Made by a program: the position numbers and the translations under genes. Shown piece after piece: positions 12,134-24,715 of a stretch of DNA of 64,000 bases (within the stretch, counting starts at the first letter, position 1; each line of letters starts with the position of its first letter). This DNA is from Ashinkailepas kermadecensis (lineage: Eukaryota > Arthropoda > Thecostraca > Neolepadidae). The DNA is taken from NCBI GenBank assembly GCA_034440615.1, contig JAOTOM010003826.1:125892-189891 (forward strand), given 5' to 3'. A model generated the notes under the pieces. That model worked only from the letters and a program-made list of their open reading frames with translations. It was not told the origin of the DNA and made no database searches.

Positions 12134-12440
12134 TAGTGTAGTGCAGCCATGTTGCATATATCGGCGCAGTGTCGTACAGCCATGGTGCACATATCGGCGC
12201 AGTGTGGTGCAGCCATGTTGCATATATCGGCGCAGTGTGGTACAGCTATGGTGCACATATCGGCGCAGTGTGGTGCAGCCATGGTGCACATATCGGCACA
12301 GTGTAGTGCAGCCATGGTGCACATATCGGCACAGTGTGATGCATCCATGGTGCACATATTGGCACAGTGTAGTGCAGCGATGGTGCACATATCGGCACAG
12401 TGTAGTGCAGCGGTGGTGCATGCATTGGCACAGTTGAGCT
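12134..12440. repeat. 33-bp tandem repeat, about 9 copies
   Basis: CAGCCATGGTGCACATATCG or close variants recur every 33 bp from 12144 to 12408. Because 33 is a multiple of three, all frames stay open on both strands. The resulting Cys/His-rich translations are artefacts, not zinc fingers. Confidence 0.95.
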
Positions 12441-12961
12441 TGACCTCTGGACAGGCTACGGCCACTCCTTCTTGAGGTCCGAGCCACACAAAGTAACGGC
12501 CAACACGGTTCATCAGAGATTGTCTGAGTTGCACGATCCTTCGGTACTAAAGTCTTCTGATTCGGGTTTTGTCCTGTAATTTCCCAAAACGTTAGCGTCG
12601 TGGAAGAGATGCAACATGGGCTCCATTACCTATGGGGTAGGGACGTTTTCGTATCTGCTTCTTTGATTTAACGTATTGGCTCTATGGATGTTTGGCACCA
12701 TGGAAATGAACCTAAAAACAACCTATGAACTTATGTCGTGCCGTATCGAAAATATCACCTATTGCGCCACTCTGATGGAGTGCGTCTCGGGTAAGGATCA
12801 CCCGAGTAAGTAATTGAGTGGATTAGATCGGGATTGCCTGCATGTGTCACCAGTCGAGTGGACGCGAAACACTGCCGTCACGGGCGGTTCAATCATGTGA
12901 GAAACGAATCGCCGCAAAACATCCGGAATTCGACGCCAGATATAAGGCCTGTGGCACTATT

Positions 12962-13440
12962 GAAACGACTGGCACTGGCGGTCCGCCAGTGCCAGTCGTC
13001 AGTCGTACGCTGTTGTAAACCCGAGCATCTCCCGTCCCTGACCCACTCCGCCAGTGACAGTCGTCAGTCGTACGCTATTGTAAACCCGAGCATCTCCCGT
13101 CCCTGACCCACTCCGCCAGTGACAGTCGTCAGTCGTACGCTATTGTAAACCCGAGCATCTCCCGTCCCTGACCCACTCCGCCAGTGACAGTCGTCAGTCG
13201 TACGCTATTGTAAACCCGAGCATCTCCCGTCCTTGACCCACTCGGCCAGTGACAGTCGTCAGTCGTACGCTTTTGTAAACCCGAGCATCTCCCGTCCCTG
13301 ACCCACTCCGCCAGTGACAGTCATCAGTCGTACGCTGTTGTAAACCCGAGCACCTCCCGTCCCTGACCTACTCCGCCAGTGACAGTCGTCAGTCGTACGC
13401 TGTTGTAAACCCTAGCATCTCCTATCCCTGGGGAGCATCT
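12962..13440. repeat. 65-bp tandem repeat, about 7 copies, with palindromic start
   Basis: GTAAACCCGAGCATCTCCCG recurs every 65 bp (13015, 13080, 13145, 13210, 13275, 13340, with a variant at 13405). The left end is a near-perfect hairpin, GACTGGCACTGGCG and its reverse complement around a 3-nt loop (12966-12996). Units in inverted orientation are found at 15800-15935. Confidence 0.95.
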
Positions 13441-13579
13441 CCTCAACTGGGGAAACTCTACCGGGGGAGTTCGGATCTGAAACCGGTAATGCAGGTGTAA
13501 TACGATAGAGCCATAGTATCAAGGTGTCAGTAATGTCTGTTGCAAACCTTCTGTTTAGGGAGAATATAGCTATAGCACG

Positions 13580-13644
13580 AATGTTTCATTCGACTGTATG
13601 ACCGAAGCAGTCGATGCGCTCCTAAGCCCAAATGTTTCATTCGA
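13580..13644 (+). mobile_element. 37-bp SINE/LINE tail with target-site duplication
   Basis: The insert 13594-13630 (CTGTATGACCGAAGCAGTCG, then ATGCGCTCCTAAGCCCA) is flanked by the 14-bp direct repeat AATGTTTCATTCGA at 13580-13593 and 13631-13644. It is the same tail motif as in the insertion at 5188-5244, here reduced to little more than the 3' terminus. Confidence 0.85.
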
Positions 13645-15120
13645 TGGTAGGCGGAATGAACCAGTAAAGGTTGTATCCGCTGTCATGAGGTAGCCAAATT
13701 GCAAGCGGCCGCTGAGACGACCAGCCGGCAATGGATGCAACCGCAATCGTAGACGACGAGAAGAACACGTCCCCAGGTGTCGGAACAAGGCACTCGCTCT
13801 CCCCACTGCTCATCTGAGTTTTACAAGTGACCCGGTCACCAATGGCACAGACTGAATGTGTCGGTGTATCGGTGGCGACGGCAGCTGGGAGTGAGACCAC
13901 GCGGCGCTTAGTGCGGTGTCGCACCAGCAGCGTGACACGTCACTGTCGGCTGTGGCGCAGTCGGAGACTCCTGCTCCCCCACCCCCACTTGCGCGCCGTC
14001 TGCTGACCTAGTTAGTGGTATCGGCGCGACCTGCGGCAATTGTGGCTGTCGCCTGCGCCGCCGCTGTGGCCGGGTCACGACGCGCCCTGTCGCAGCTGAC
14101 CTGGCTGCCCCGGGGCACGCTGCGGGCACGGCCGAGCGCTGCGACATGCACGTGTGGTGGCCGCCATACTGTTTTGTTCGGCCCGCGGAACGGCCCGGCT
14201 ATTGGAGCAGCGGTGGGCGGCTGGTCCAATGAGCGGCGACCGGCACGAGACGAGCCGCCCACCGGCCCGTGTACCCCCTCCATATCTCGAGCAGACGGGG
14301 CAGCATCCGTCAGACTGGGCGCTTCGGCCACGGCCCGGATTCCGGAATACCTGGAAGGTGAGGGTTTCCCAGGAAGCTCTTGCTGCCGCCGCAAGACATG
14401 ATGAGATAAACGCGCGGCATGCACGCCTACCGCCGCAGTACCGGTACTGCTGAATGTTGTCAGGATTCATTCATGCTCATTACTAGCCACCGCAGCGTCC
14501 AAGCGGGAGCTCTCACGGGAATTTGTGGAAATGAAGTGTACGTCAGCCAACAACCCAACCGAAGAGAAGCTTTTTTAACCTTCCGAACTTTGTATTCCAT
14601 CATTCCAAATCCTGCTTCCTTTGCCTGGTCTTTCAATTTCATTTGTTACCAACTTCATAACATTCCCTCTGAAGTGCTCACATTATTTATTCAGAGAAAA
14701 GTTTGTGGCAACACTTCCCTGGTCGGATCACTTAGCGGGTGTATAGTGGATCTGGTCATCGCCGCCTGTGGTGACTGGGATCGCGCTGCAACCGTTCCGT
14801 CAAAAAAAAAACGGACGGTGCCGGAACTCCGGGCCAGTGTAGCACCGCTCTGCACCTCCCTCGTCCAGCACTCCATCACTTCAATGGCGTCTGACACTTT
14901 TCCACTGAATCATTTAAGTCCGGGTGTGATGGCACGATGTCAAATCCTGCATCTCTGCAGCAAAATTGACCATTGGCTGTAGAGTTGGCAACGCTGGTTA
15001 AACTTGGGAGTCTTCTCCACATGCGTACTTGGGCGTGTTTTCTGCGTTGCAATTGGCTGATCATCACCGGTCGGTGGGGTCGCAGATGTTTGGGCTGCAG
15101 TGGGCGCATATAAAGTCAGC

Positions 15121-15646
15121 AGACACGGTATGTGAGCGCCGGTCCGGGACCGGAGATCCAGTGGGTCAGCAGACACGGTGTGTGGGCGCTGGTCCGGGAC
15201 CGGAGATCCAGTGGGTCAGCAGACACGGTGTGTGGGCGCCGGTCCGGGACCGGAGGTCCAGTGGGTCAGCAGACACGGTGTGTGGGCGCCGGTCCGGGAC
15301 CGGAGATCCAGTGGGTCAGCAGACACGGTGTGTGGGCGCCGGTCCGGGACCGGAGGTCCAGTGGGTCAGCAGACACGGTGTGTGGGCGCCGGTCCGGGAC
15401 CGGAGGTCCAGTGGGTCAGCAGACACGGTGTGTGGGCGCCGGTCCGGGACCGGAGGTCCAGTGGGTCAGCAGACACGGTGTGTGGGCGCCGGTCCGGGAC
15501 CGGAGGTCCAGTGGGTCAGCAGACACGGTGTGTGGGCGCCGGTCCGGGACCGGAGGTCCAGTGGGTCAGCAGACACGGTGTGTGGGCGCCGGTCCGGGAC
15601 CGGAGGTCCAGTGGGTCAGCAGACACGGTGTGTGGGCGCCGGTCCG
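15121..15646. repeat. 50-bp tandem repeat, about 10.5 copies
   Basis: AGACACGGTGTGTGGGCGCC recurs every 50 bp from 15121 to 15621. Each unit carries the palindrome CCGGTCCGGGACCGG. Units differ mainly at one base (CGGAGATCC or CGGAGGTCC). All three forward frames are open across the array, giving three overlapping repetitive translations that are not evidence of a protein. Confidence 0.95.
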
Positions 15647-15799
15647 AGCGCGATGGTGATCTATCTGCCTCCAGTATGTCACGACTACTCCAGCACGTAC
15701 ACCGTGTGAGCGCCGTCGGTTCGGTCCCGCTGTGGAAGTACCCCTTTGTTAAAGTTTGTATTTCAAGCAAAATGTGCCTCTTCGAGCTACGTGTCCAAT

Positions 15800-15935
15800 T
15801 CTGACGACTGACGACTGTCAGTGGCGGAATGTGTCAGGGACGGGAGATGCTCGGGTTTACAACAGCGCACGACTGACGACTGACTGTCACTGGCGGAATG
15901 GGTCAGGGACATCAGGCGATCTGGTTTATAACATG
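15800..15935 (-). repeat. Inverted copies of the 65-bp satellite
   Basis: About two units, including GTCAGGGACGGGAGATGCTC and GGGTTTACAACAGCG, are the reverse complement of the 12962-13440 array about 2.4 kb away. The second unit is more diverged. Confidence 0.9.
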
Positions 15936-16127
15936 CCCCAGGCTCAGGGGTATTAGAACCGTTGCTCCAAGTTTGTCCATACGCTTAGGGTAGAAGTACT
16001 TCCGGAAGCACGTGCTCGTCAGATTGGTTGTGTGTTGTCTCGCTTGTCTCGGCGGCGGCGGTGTTCACTTGTTCTCTAGCCACATCAGTAGGCGATGTGC
16101 GTTGATGTGTTATTGTCCTCCGTTGTA

Positions 16128-16448
16128 TCACTCACTACACAGTCGTGCAATAATATCCCGTAATGTCATCCCTACGTCGTCAGATACAGAACAACGATTG
16201 TACTGCCCACAATCGGATCGGCGGTAATCTGAGTTCGAGCAGTTGACGCACAGGCCCCACTTCATGGCAAGTTGTCGCTCTTGTGACGTCAGGTCAGCCA
16301 TTTTGTGTACATTCATCAGGTTCATGATCACCAGTGCATAGCTTGCAGCGTCCATGATTCTGACCTTGAGGTAGCATGTATTCCTAAGTTTTATGTCATA
16401 ACACGCAGGTTTATCTTCCTCTTGCCGTATAGCTCGGCAGCTTTTCAA
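16128..16448 (-). pseudogene. Possible retrotransposon gag zinc-knuckle relic
   Basis: A minus-strand frame of 106 codons contains ERQLAMKWGLCVNCSNSDYR followed by SDCGQYNRC. This looks like the ER...A...LC.NC...H...C gag region of BEL/Pao LTR elements, with a damaged knuckle. No protease, polymerase or LTRs were seen nearby. It could be a chance frame. Confidence 0.25.
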
Positions 16449-19400
16449 CTTGGCAAAACCCTACTCTCCCCATGAACGACCCTGGCTGCTGAGACCTGTT
16501 CAACACAGCGATTTGTCGTGGCTCAACCATGGCTGGCTGTTGTGGACGAACTGAAGCGGTCATCTCTCCCCATCTCCATGCCGGGCCACGTGAAAGGTGT
16601 GCAACTGCGGCCGTGACATGCAGCTCTGCCAAGTTGGCTTCAAAACTTGCCGATTACATATATTACGGATGTTTAATCACATTAAGCCTAGGTATGTCTT
16701 TATGCTGGATCACGGGTAAAAAAATATAATTCACTTACAATGTAAGCTTCACATAGTTTGCAGTCATCGGTGCCCTGTGGTACTGGACCAGTCGTAAGAA
16801 TCCGTCATCAGCAAGAAGTGATGCATGAAACCATGATTGATTTGCTATGGTTTAAATGCAGGGATTTCAACTTCAGGTATGTAGGTATATTGTGATAAAA
16901 TGAATTAATGAGAAACAAAATCATGCATTTCACCTTGGGAGCCACCAAAACATCAATATCCTTCATGGAAAATTCTTATTGTCCCACCCAGTCTTTATGA
17001 ACGAAAGGTAGTACATAGTATGATTCGATTGCAAAAACGAATCCTATCTTCTAAGATGGAAAGTGGCAAAAATGTTGTTTTTAGCAAGCTGAAATTTGAA
17101 TCCATTCTTTTTCCAACATGGCCATGGGCCTGACGTTAAAGCTATAAATTATTCGTGTTGCATTGACAATGCCAAACATGCACCCACCGTTACTCTTCTT
17201 AAGCCAGCATCAGCATCAACATCAACCAGCCATATTCGCAGAAAAATAATATCGGCAGAACGAAAAACCCACAACACGTATGACAGGTGATACGAGTTGC
17301 AGATGATAATAATGCAACACCACCAATTACCATTCCCACAGATCGAGAGGTTTGCGTCTCTTCCCGAGACGCAAAGACGCAAAAACGAGAAGAATGTTTT
17401 GTTAAACAATGAAAAAAAAAACAATAACGGCTTCGTACTGACCGGCAGCGCGGCTTGTGTTCGATTGGTGCGTCAGCGACGCCAGCAAGACGAGTTGCTC
17501 TTTTACCGTCAACCGCGCTAGGATTTTGCAACACTGGTTTCTTCACATTAGCCTGGTTCAGTCACTAAGTCAATCAGCACAGGGGTGCATTCCTAACTGA
17601 GCCGTATTGGTGCGGGGTTGCAATATTTCGCATCCAGTGCAGTTGCAATTATTTAAATATTGCAGTTGGTGAATGGCATACTCAGTATAGTGTGTGCTTT
17701 AAACGAGTTCGGTAATAAATCCATTTATTCATTTTATCGTATCAGAGAAAATTGGACAGTGAAACGCCACTCGCACCGCTCATTCCGCGCTGGAGTACTG
17801 TGGCCGTACTATTCAACAATCGCACTGAATGTAAATGTTAAAAACTGAAAGCATTACACCATATATATAACATGATAGCACGAAGCTACCTGTATGTGCT
17901 TGTTTCGTGATTTAAGGAGTTTATTTTGTCTGGAATTTGAAAGAAACTCAGCGTTCAAACTCAGTCATAGCTACCTATGTGTAGCAGGTAGAAAAGGTAG
18001 GCGTGGTGATGTTTATGTGTCTTCATAGGATAGTTACCCTTGTTCCTCCAAATAGTTTCTTTTAAGCTCTACCCTGATAGATATGCACAATCGATTAATT
18101 ATTCATTTTACGTCTCCCCAGCTTAAAAGTTGAGATCAATTGTGTGCCTACTCCCCGACCCCCTCAAATTCATTTTTAAACATCACATCCTTGCCTGTAC
18201 TAACATTGGAAAAGGATCAGAACCCCTCCCTCGTTCTGCAAGGATGTACGGCGTCACGTAGGTGTTCCTGGCAACTGCACCATTGTCGATGGTCTCATGG
18301 AGCGATGGCCGCCAGTATTGCAAATGTGCCGCCGCCGTTCCCGGTGCCCTCGGCGATCAGTTTGAATTGAAGTCGCCTGTGACAAGCATTGCAGACTACC
18401 GGTGGTGGCGGCGGACTCGGTCGTGTGTCTGCGGGCGGCGACTGAGCAATGAGCGTGGCTGTCAGCGCCGCCGGCCGCCGCTCCGCCCAGCGCGAGACAT
18501 TCCGGCCAGTGCGCTGTGACGTCAGCTGCATGGCCTCCGGATGTGCCCCCCCACGCCCGCTGAAGCACGCACTGTGCGTGTCGCTCATTGCGTCACGCCC
18601 GCACTGTGCGTAACGAGGTCACGTGTAATGGCGACCGAACGACGACGCCATGTGGGCGGCCCGCACCGTGGATCCGACCGACCCTGGCGGGTGTGACGTT
18701 ACCAGCCACCGCCAGCACGGCGGGTGTGAGCCGATCTGGGTTGGGCACTGGTTGTTGGGCAATGGGCAGGCGCCTCGCCAGGACGGTTACGTCACAGCCG
18801 GTCACGGTCGGTCGGCGGCAGACTGCCTGTTCGTTGGCAGCCTCCGACTGATTTAAACGGTCTTCATTTGCTTCAGCTGGCGTAGCAGGTCTTGGTGGCC
18901 TCCTAAAGCTTCAAACAATACTTGGACCGGGAAGTACAATTGGAGTCCCAGCGTAGTACGCACGAATGATGGATTTGGCGGTGCTTTGAGACCGGGACAG
19001 TCCCTGCCCCCCCCTTCTCCCCACACACTTTGAAAGAGATTGACATGGGCCCAATGAGCGTTGCATGGAAAGAATCGTTTTAAAAATGCTTCTTGGCCCA
19101 CCCCCAACTTTGGAACAGCTGTACCACTGTGGGACGGTATGCGCTGACCCATAAGTGCACCCAATTGCCCGAAACCTGTTTAGCTATCCCAGGCAAAATC
19201 ACCACCAATCCTTAGTTATTTTCCACTTATGCTCACTTTCACTTCCCACACCTCTCCTCTCTTCTCTATTATTGCACCACTCCATCCCGGATTTCGACAG
19301 GTGTGTAAATATGAAACATTTGCCATGCCGCATTGAGGTACGAAAATTGGATAAGAGAATTTTGAAATTAACTGGAATGTCTTTCAAGTGAATAAGCACA

Positions 19401-22400
19401 TGTCACAGGCCGATTTGCCTCACTGGAGCCGCCGCTAGCCATAATCATATACCAGAACATTTACATTTACCTTTTTACATCATCATATATTATATATGTT
19501 ATGCATATTTTATATTATTTTACAGAATATATGCATTTACATACTAAAACATTTACCTCATCCTTATGCTGTAGATCCGTTCACTAAAAAGAAAAAGTGG
19601 TATTGTCAGGTCATGGACGGAGAGAGTCTTAGTTCCTTACTTTAAATTAGCTGTATAGTCCACACTTTACTTGTGGTTGCTAACAAGATCTAACATGGTG
19701 CACCTTGACTTGATTTAAGGACACAGCCGCTTCAGACGTTGATAGCATGAAACAGGTGAAATGGCTTTCAGTTAAGTTTCAGATCAGTAGACTCATCTTT
19801 CCTGTTCCTTGGCTATTGAGGGGTATATCTGTACGCAATTGGAAACTACCTCCTCTATGCCCTTCATTCCATATTCAAAATGATGATGTACCGTTAGTGA
19901 TATTATCGTTTTATAGGTGGGTATTGTCAGTGACCAATTTTTCGTTAGAATTGATGGGGTATGCCACCTAATGAGTCTGAATCGACATCCCTTCCACCTG
20001 AGTTTTTCACGTCGCGCTTCGATGTGTGTTTGGTGGCGGCCCTTGCTCGGTTCGAACAGTATCGTGTGTAATCGGCATCGACATCCGCTCTATTGCGGAT
20101 ACTGATGCACGCACGTATCGTTATGCAGTGCCAGGTAATGCAGTTATCTGGTGTGGTTTGCCATGCAATACCAGTTGTTGATATCATATATATCGTTACT
20201 CCCAAAAACAACAAAGAAGTGCGCTTAAAAGTACCGTATCGGTTTCAGATTGGGTTCCGGGGAACTAAAATGCATGTTGAATGGCACAGTTTTTTCTTCT
20301 TTTTAATGAATTTCGACATCGTCCTATTATCTTTCCGGTACCCCATACGTTATGAAATACCAATATTTCACGCTGAGTATGATACATATATCACGAACAT
20401 AATTTGGGCAACAAGGATTAGCAAGTACACCCCTACCCCCATCCCACCCACCACCACTACCCCCAGTACAGTTTGCACATTCTTTGTGGGATTGTGATGA
20501 AAACTTCAGCTAAGGATGAAAGCATCTATTTCCATTAATTGTGAATTTCCAGGTCACGTGGTAAATTATTGTACAGCCCTTGTCACCCGGCCGTCCAATC
20601 CACCTTCCCCGGCATCCAGCCGTCCAGTGGTCTGTCTGCCTGCGGCCGGAGAAAGCCATCGCCATACTGCTGGTCGGACGTGGCCGTTTCCGTGCGTCCC
20701 TTGACGGCGAGACAGGGTATTGTGGCCCCTTTGATGGCATTATGGCGACCGTCTCCACGTGGTCGCCGCACCGACCCACATTCGACGCCGGCGTCAAACA
20801 AAAGATGTGCCCACCGTCTGGGTGACAGGAACACCGCGAACGGCATAGGCACAGTAAAAAATCGGTGCGCGCGCGCGCGCGCGCCTTCGCGCCACCATAC
20901 AAAAAAGCGCACGCTGATATGTGCCGGCCGGCGGCGGCGGGCGGTGGCCTTGGGAGCCAGTGAAAGTGCTGGGACGAGCGCTTTGTGCGACCCACGGCGG
21001 CCCGGTACATTTAGGCCGACGGCGCCATCTGCTGCTGGTCGCTCTGGCGCTGGTGTCAGGTCCACTGCGCTGGTCCTCATTAATTTAATGTTAATTATAA
21101 AATATTATGTTCTTGGTATCAGGAATGTAATCAGTATTACAATAGTGTAGGTTATCGCGATATTTAAGAGTAGCTATCCTCTAAAATATGAATGACTTTA
21201 AGGGTGACTCTCCTGACACCATCGACGTGCAGTTCCATTCTGCAAAGATGAACAATAGGCACTTTTCGCCATTTTTGCGCCCGCTGTTCTAGAAGTGGTG
21301 TGGGAAGATGGATCCTGACCCATCAACTTCGTAAGTTTATGGATACTGGTGAGCGAGTCACTCTTCATAGTCCAGAACTTCATCGATTTGATCTGTGCTG
21401 TTCTCCGTGTAGTATATGTAATACATTGCGGGTCAGTCATACAAACTGAAACAGTTCGCCGAATTTTGAAGCTAACTGTTGCGGGAAGTCAGCAGTTATT
21501 TTTATTTTGTACTATCTAGTGACGTCATTAATAATTATGTACTAATATAAGCGGATGCATTTTGCTTTGTGCACATTTTTTCTTGTGAGTGAAGGGTGGA
21601 TTATAAGTTCCAGCTTAATCCAATGATCAGCATTTACGTGGAAGGAAGTTATTGGGGTCGGAGCGAGGGTAAAGCACTCCTTTTAATTATGTATGCGGCA
21701 ACGTGGATTTAAAAGTTGTAATCACAGAAGCTGATTTTAGACCTGATTGACCTTCCTCGTTTGGAGGAAATACTTGGCATATTAAACTCAAAGCGCCTGC
21801 AGAAATTGCTGGTGCTCACCTTTATACTGTACGGGTGAGGGCGTACGAGCCGACTTGAACGGGTGTTCTAAACTATTATAAGTTAATTATTCAATGCAAT
21901 GACGTGGGCAGCTGACTAGGTGTCCGGTAGTTATTTGGCTTGTGTTACGTCTATGGTGATGAAATACAGTCAGTGGTCGGTCTACCATTATATCGAAATG
22001 TCCTTGAAATCCTAGGTTAACAGTGCGTATGTGAAGATGAAGTTTCTGTCTTTAAGTTCCTGAACAATGCAATGGGTGGTCGTACAAGATGGCCTTGGAC
22101 GGAATAGCTGTTTCTTGTGACCAATTGTTTTTGTCCCGTTGCGGATGAAGCTGTGGTAGATCGCCAGTTATCGTACGTTCACCGTTTTTTTTCGAGGATT
22201 ACCTCGGATGTCAGACAGTCCGGACTTTTGTCTGAAACGGTGGTTCGTACTCATATCTAGAGAAGGCGGTCGGCAGTGGACTTCTCTGGACCGATGGTCC
22301 TGCATCCGTCTCAACGGCGGCCAGCCGCGGCGGGAAGCCGGCTTTTCGGTATCCCCAGAGGTGGCAAATGCAAGAGCCGAATGCCAGGTCAGGACCGGCT

Positions 22401-22453
22401 GGCTTTTTGACTGGTCCTTGGGCTGTGTGTTGGTCTTTCAATCGGTATGACAG

Positions 22454-22458
<5 letters not shown>

Positions 22459-22551
<93 letters not shown>

Positions 22552-22556
22552 TCTTA
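22459..22556. repeat. (TA)n microsatellite
   Basis: About 98 bp of almost pure TA, with one TG near the right end. It can fold on itself and is prone to length change. Confidence 0.95.
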
Positions 22557-23559
22557 AATAAATATAACCTTTGCACAAATAACGTATTGACGACAATCAT
22601 CATGCAGCTTGTGAGGGCCATTGCAGGATTACATTATGTAATTGTAATTGTAAAGCATCACTGAAAATGTGGTATCAATTTGGCCTTCAATGATTAAACA
22701 CGATTCATGTTCAGGTCTGCTCTCATTTCACAGTCCAATTATTGGCTCCTGGGCATTTTGACGCTTGGACATTCTGGTCCTGGGTTAGTTGAATTCCTTC
22801 CACGATTTGTTATGAGTGCGCCACCAGTGGGAAATGGGATCCCAAGTTACCCATCTTATTATGCAATGTCATGAGGTGAATAAAAGAAGGGGTAAATCCA
22901 CGAAGTTGAACGTAGTGTCGTAAAGTTTTGCTTTAAAAACATATCTCAACTCAAATAATGCTTAGGTAATTTAAATACATAAAAAGTAACTGTGTGCAAG
23001 AGCAACCATAATATTCAATATACACAGCTACAGTACGTCTCCAGCTGATTGTCGATTCTTGTAGCTGCCTTGTTTTCAGCCATCCTTGTTTAATGATGCC
23101 CATTCATCTCTTGTGGTGGGTAGAAAATTGGCTGTCGGGTGGCACTAATATCAATACCTGGTTCTTGTTCGCGTTCGTTGCTGTACATGGTAATCATTAA
23201 TGATTGCATGATGCATTGGTTAAGCCAGGTAGCTCACAGCCCCAATCTTAGATACTAGTTTGAGGATGTAGGTAATGGGATTGCATACTTGCTCTAAATA
23301 TGATTGTGTAACCATCATGTTGTTCCTATGAGTAACTGTCAATGCAAGGACAACGTTTTGAAAGGATATATATTTGCAATCCATATTCTAGGAGTAAACG
23401 AGGGTTTCCAAGGTGATGTGTGCTGCATATTTAAGCTTAAAGAGTAAACTGGTCTTTTGACCTGGCTTCAGTTCATCTTGACCGGGCACAACCGAGCTTG
23501 GTCACATGAGACTAGCCTGTCTCGGTCTTCGGTCCCAAAGTGGTCAGTATTTGCCACCT

Positions 23560-23715
23560 CTGGTGTCCAGACTCCATGTCGTTGCGTGTGGATGACATCT
23601 GGCAGCCGGTTTCAGCCGGCGGCCAGCGGCGCTGGGGGAAGCCGGCTTTACAGTGTCCACACTCCATGTCGTCACGTGTGGAATACATCCGACAGCCAGT
23701 TTCAGCTGGTCGCAG
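23560..23715. repeat. Two-copy duplication of about 88 bp
   Basis: CTCCATGTCGTTGCGTGTGG near 23572 recurs as CTCCATGTCGTCACGTGTGG about 88 bp later. Both copies are followed by a CAGCCGGTTTCAGC-type block. Part of the unit (GGCGGCCAGC...GGGAAGCCGGCTTT) also matches 22313-22347. Confidence 0.75.
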
Positions 23716-23805
23716 CGTGAACAATGTTGTGGATGCGTTGCGACATGCTGGTGCACACTGCACAGTTACTCTACGTGGAGCCCTGTCAGCAACGCGCCGA
23801 CGCAC

Positions 23806-24715
23806 CGTGAGCCGGAGTCACAGACGTTTATCTGTGCTGGTACCGTCTGTGAGCCGGAGTCACAGACGTTTCTCTGTGCTGGTACCGTCTGTGAGCCTGG
23901 GTCTTCAGACGTTTCTCTGTGCTGGTACCGTCTGTGAGCCTGGGTCTGCAGACGTTTCTCTGTGCTGGTACCGTCTGTGAGCCTGGGTCTGCAGACGTTT
24001 CTCTGTGCTGGTACCGTCTGTGAGCCTGGGTCTGCAGACGTTTCTCTGTGCTGGTACCGTCTGTGAGCCCGGGTCTGCAGACGTTTCTCTGTGCTGGTAC
24101 CGTCTGTGAGCCTGGGTCTGCAGACGTTTCTCTGGGGACGAGTGGTCTAGGGGTAAGATGCTCGTCTCACAATCGAAAGGTTGTGGGTTCGAGTCTCACC
24201 TGTCGCTACTCTTCGCCCGCGACCAATCGGCGTGAGAGATTGGCGACGCTACATGACTCAACGGTCGACGTGTCGTAAAACCAATACCATCCAGCAGACG
24301 TTTCTCTGTGCTGGTACCGTCTGTGAGCCTGGGTCTGCAGACGTTTCTCTGTGCTGGTACCGTCAGTGAGCCTGGGTCTGCAGACGTTTTCTATGCTGGT
24401 ACCGTCTGTGAGCCTGGGTCTTCAGACGTTTCTCTGTGCTGGTACCGTCTGTGAGCCTGGGTCTGCAGACGTTTATCTGTGTTGGTACCGTCTGTGAGCC
24501 TGGGTCTGCAGACGTTTATCTGTGCTGGTACCGTCTGTGAGCCTGGGTCTACAGACGTTTATCTGTGCTGGTACCGTCTGTGAGCCTGGGTCTGCAGACG
24601 TTCCTCTGTGCTGGTACCGTCTGTGAGCCTGGGTCTGCAGACGTTTCTCTGTGCTGGTACCGTCTGTGAGCCTGGGTCTACAAACGTTTATCTGTGTTGG
24701 TACCGTTTGAGAGTG
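23806..24715. repeat. 43-bp minisatellite, about 17 copies, split by a SINE
   Basis: GTGCTGGTACCGTCTGTGAG recurs every 42-43 bp. Each unit has the inverted pair CAGACG...CGTCTG and many have GTCTGCAGAC. A SINE at 24134-24293 interrupts the array, which resumes in phase. Confidence 0.95.
24134..24293 (+). mobile_element. tRNA-Val-derived SINE, copy 1
   Basis: The head GGGGACGAGTGGTCTAGGGG has a pol III A-box-like segment. GGTTCGAGTCT is the B box, and the CTCGTCTCACAATCGAAAGG segment resembles the anticodon arm of tRNA-Val(CAC). A tRNA-unrelated body and a CGTAAAACCAATA tail follow. It sits in the 43-bp array with GCAGACGTTTCTCTG on both sides. That is either a 15-bp target-site duplication or array periodicity. 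No CCAAC extension is present in this copy. Confidence 0.9.

Noticed and set aside
12026..12534. Cys/His-rich repetitive frames resembling zinc fingers
   Set aside because: Produced by a 33-bp repeat in every frame and on both strands, with no real finger spacing.
15029..15804. Three overlapping open frames of 175-226 codons
   Set aside because: They are the three readings of a 50-bp tandem repeat, identical in pattern and with no start context.
22211..22664. Tyr/Ile-rich frames at TA arrays (also near 35.2 and 36.9 kb)
   Set aside because: Translation of (TA)n microsatellites.
24134..24205. A functional tRNA-Val gene
   Set aside because: The 5' acceptor strand has no matching 3' strand after the B box, and the unit is repeated with a SINE tail and target-site duplications.
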